Assembly (NCBI RefSeq): GCF_022530855.2
Contig: NZ_CP099567.1
Location: 3,224,001-3,288,000 of the forward strand
Source of the DNA: Candidatus Vondammii sp. HM_W22
GTDB lineage: Bacteria; Pseudomonadota; Gammaproteobacteria; Chromatiales; Chromatiaceae
Direction: 5' to 3'
DNA length: 64,000 nt
Shown here: piece after piece, positions 63,192 through 64,000 of the stretch
Layout: every line of letters starts with the position of its first letter
Numbering within the stretch: position 1 is the stretch's first letter
The notes under the pieces: model-generated
The model's input: only the letters and a program-made list of their open reading frames with translations
Told to the model about the DNA's origin: nothing
Database searches by the model: none
Made by a program: the position numbers and the translations under genes

Positions 63192-64000
63192 ATGTCCAAG
63201 ATTTACCGGCAGGTGACACTTGACCGTGTTTCAAAAAAAAATGAATTCACCACTGATCAATCATTTCAGCAAATCGAATTGTTTGCACCACTGGCTCAGT
63301 ACGATGACTCTCTATTTTTTTTCAACCTTCGGAATCGTATCGACAGCACCCATGGCTATAGCATCGGCCTAGGCTACCGGCAGCGCCATGAAGATATTCT
63401 CCTGGGTGGCTGTGGCCATTATGACCGGATCAGATTGGGTGACGGGAATACCTTTTATCAGGGTAGTTTCGGTATAGAGTTATTGGCGGCTGACTGGGAT
63501 GTTCGAATCAACGGCTATAGACCAGAGCAAACCAGCAGGCGCATCAGTAATCTGAACAAAATTGAAATTGATGGCAGTTCCGTCGGTGTTCGCATGGGGT
63601 ACGAGCATGCACTGGGCGGTATCTCTGCGGAGGTAGGTTTTCGCTTGCCCCTGTTTGGCGACGCCCGCGTTTTTGCCGGAGGTTACCATTTTTCCTCCGA
63701 TGGCTATGGCGCTATCTCCGGCCCCAGATTGCGGTTTGAACTACGGCTTCACGATCTCCCTTTTCTGGGCAGGGGTGCCCGGCTGATGTTTGGGAGTGAG
63801 CTAGCCCAGGATCGACTGCATGATGCTGAGGTCCATGGACTGCTTCAGCTGCAAATACCCTTTGGCAGTTTTACCGGCCGTGGCTCAAGGTATTCACAGG
63901 GGCTCGAGCGACGCATGGTTGAACCCATTGCCAGAGAGAGCGGTATTGTTTTAAACAGAGGTTTTAGCGATCCACTGCCTTTACTGAACACTAATGGTCA
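63192..64000 (+). CDS. Inverse-autotransporter-like outer membrane barrel, 5' part
   Basis: Open from ATG 63192 to the window end (269 codons so far, no stop). Alternating hydrophobic and polar segments form a beta-barrel-like pattern with IELFAPLAQYDDSLFFFNL, GYSIGLGYRQRHEDILLGGC, NTFYQGSFGIELLAADWDVR and INGYRPEQ, then GLERRMVEPIARESGIVL. These resemble the intimin/invasin IAT_beta domain and the short linker after it. An in-frame TAG lies 18 bases before the ATG, and no signal peptide is visible, so the natural N-terminus may be lost, frameshifted or elsewhere. The passenger part would be beyond the window. Confidence 0.7.
   Translation, partial: MSKIYRQVTLDRVSKKNEFTTDQSFQQIELFAPLAQYDDSLFFFNLRNRIDSTHGYSIGLGYRQRHEDILLGGCGHYDRIRLGDGNTFYQGSFGIELLAADWDVRINGYRPEQTSRRISNLNKIEIDGSSVGVRMGYEHALGGISAEVGFRLPLFGDARVFAGGYHFSSDGYGAISGPRLRFELRLHDLPFLGRGARLMFGSELAQDRLHDAEVHGLLQLQIPFGSFTGRGSRYSQGLERRMVEPIARESGIVLNRGFSDPLPLLNTNG

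Overview
The window looks like a chromosome segment of a gammaproteobacterial sulfur oxidiser. The evidence is a Qmo/Hdr electron-transfer operon of the type used with APS reductase, housekeeping genes of gammaproteobacterial type (ErpA, AnmK, MepM-like, UbiK, YheS, YcgL, SerB, DjlA, EnvC, GlnK/AmtB) and a 16S-tRNA-Ile-tRNA-Ala-23S-5S rRNA operon. The high density of decayed insertion sequences and freshly broken genes resembles a host-associated or recently bottlenecked lineage such as the sulfur-oxidising invertebrate symbionts. That lineage placement is an inference; no species can be named from this sequence alone.

Layout. 1-7.5 kb: rmuC, an mtaB-type tRNA methylthiotransferase that has lost a cluster cysteine, a PAP2 phosphatase, two small genes (one frameshifted), xthA, a tatD pseudogene and a small secreted protein. 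7.5-14 kb: an IS graveyard (IS5, ISL3, a degraded DDE transposase, IS256 ends) around a lipid A-type acyltransferase and a rhodanese. 14-17.4 kb: erpA, anmK, and an M23 peptidase. 17.4-20.3 kb: a second graveyard with a MITE and nested IS256 remnants. 20.4-26 kb: the rRNA operon on the minus strand, with terminator, boxA sites and promoter. 26-38 kb: polA, a broken HAD gene, DUF4124 and GGDEF remnants, amtB-glnK with a sigma-54 promoter, ubiK, comM (frameshifted), yheS and DUF1415. 38-41 kb: an IS4 derivative and an IS30 that splits a thioredoxin-like gene. 41-45.3 kb: GIY-YIG, ycgL-serB, djlA, an HU protein with a lysine-rich tail, and an aspartic protease. 45.4-48 kb: ISL3, IS1595 and the second MITE copy. 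48.2-53.3 kb: qmoA-qmoB-hdrC-hdrB. 53.5-55.3 kb: fused IS256 remnants. 55.4-60.2 kb: ctpA-envC-gpmI, divergent from an ArsR-family regulator with a strong palindrome upstream. 60.4-63 kb: IS630 and IS256 remnants and a broken enoyl-CoA hydratase. 63.2 kb to the end: the start of an inverse-autotransporter-like outer membrane barrel that runs off the window.

How the genes fit together. The Qmo/Hdr proteins would carry electrons from APS reductase (not in this window) in sulfite oxidation. An ArsR-type regulator with the two-cysteine pattern of persulfide sensors and a lone rhodanese suit the same sulfur-based metabolism. GlnK and AmtB form a nitrogen-responsive ammonium uptake unit, although the last helix and tail of AmtB are out of frame. 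CtpA, EnvC, the MepM-like peptidase and AnmK remodel or recycle cell wall.

Two patterns run through the window. First, many IS copies are internal-deletion derivatives that keep their ends, and two MITE copies and two further dispersed repeat pairs are present. Second, at least seven ordinary genes carry single small lesions (slippage indels, nonsense codons, one IS insertion, one ligand-cysteine substitution), as expected in early genome erosion. Assembly or homopolymer sequencing errors could explain the one-base cases, but not the 8-bp duplication or the IS insertion.
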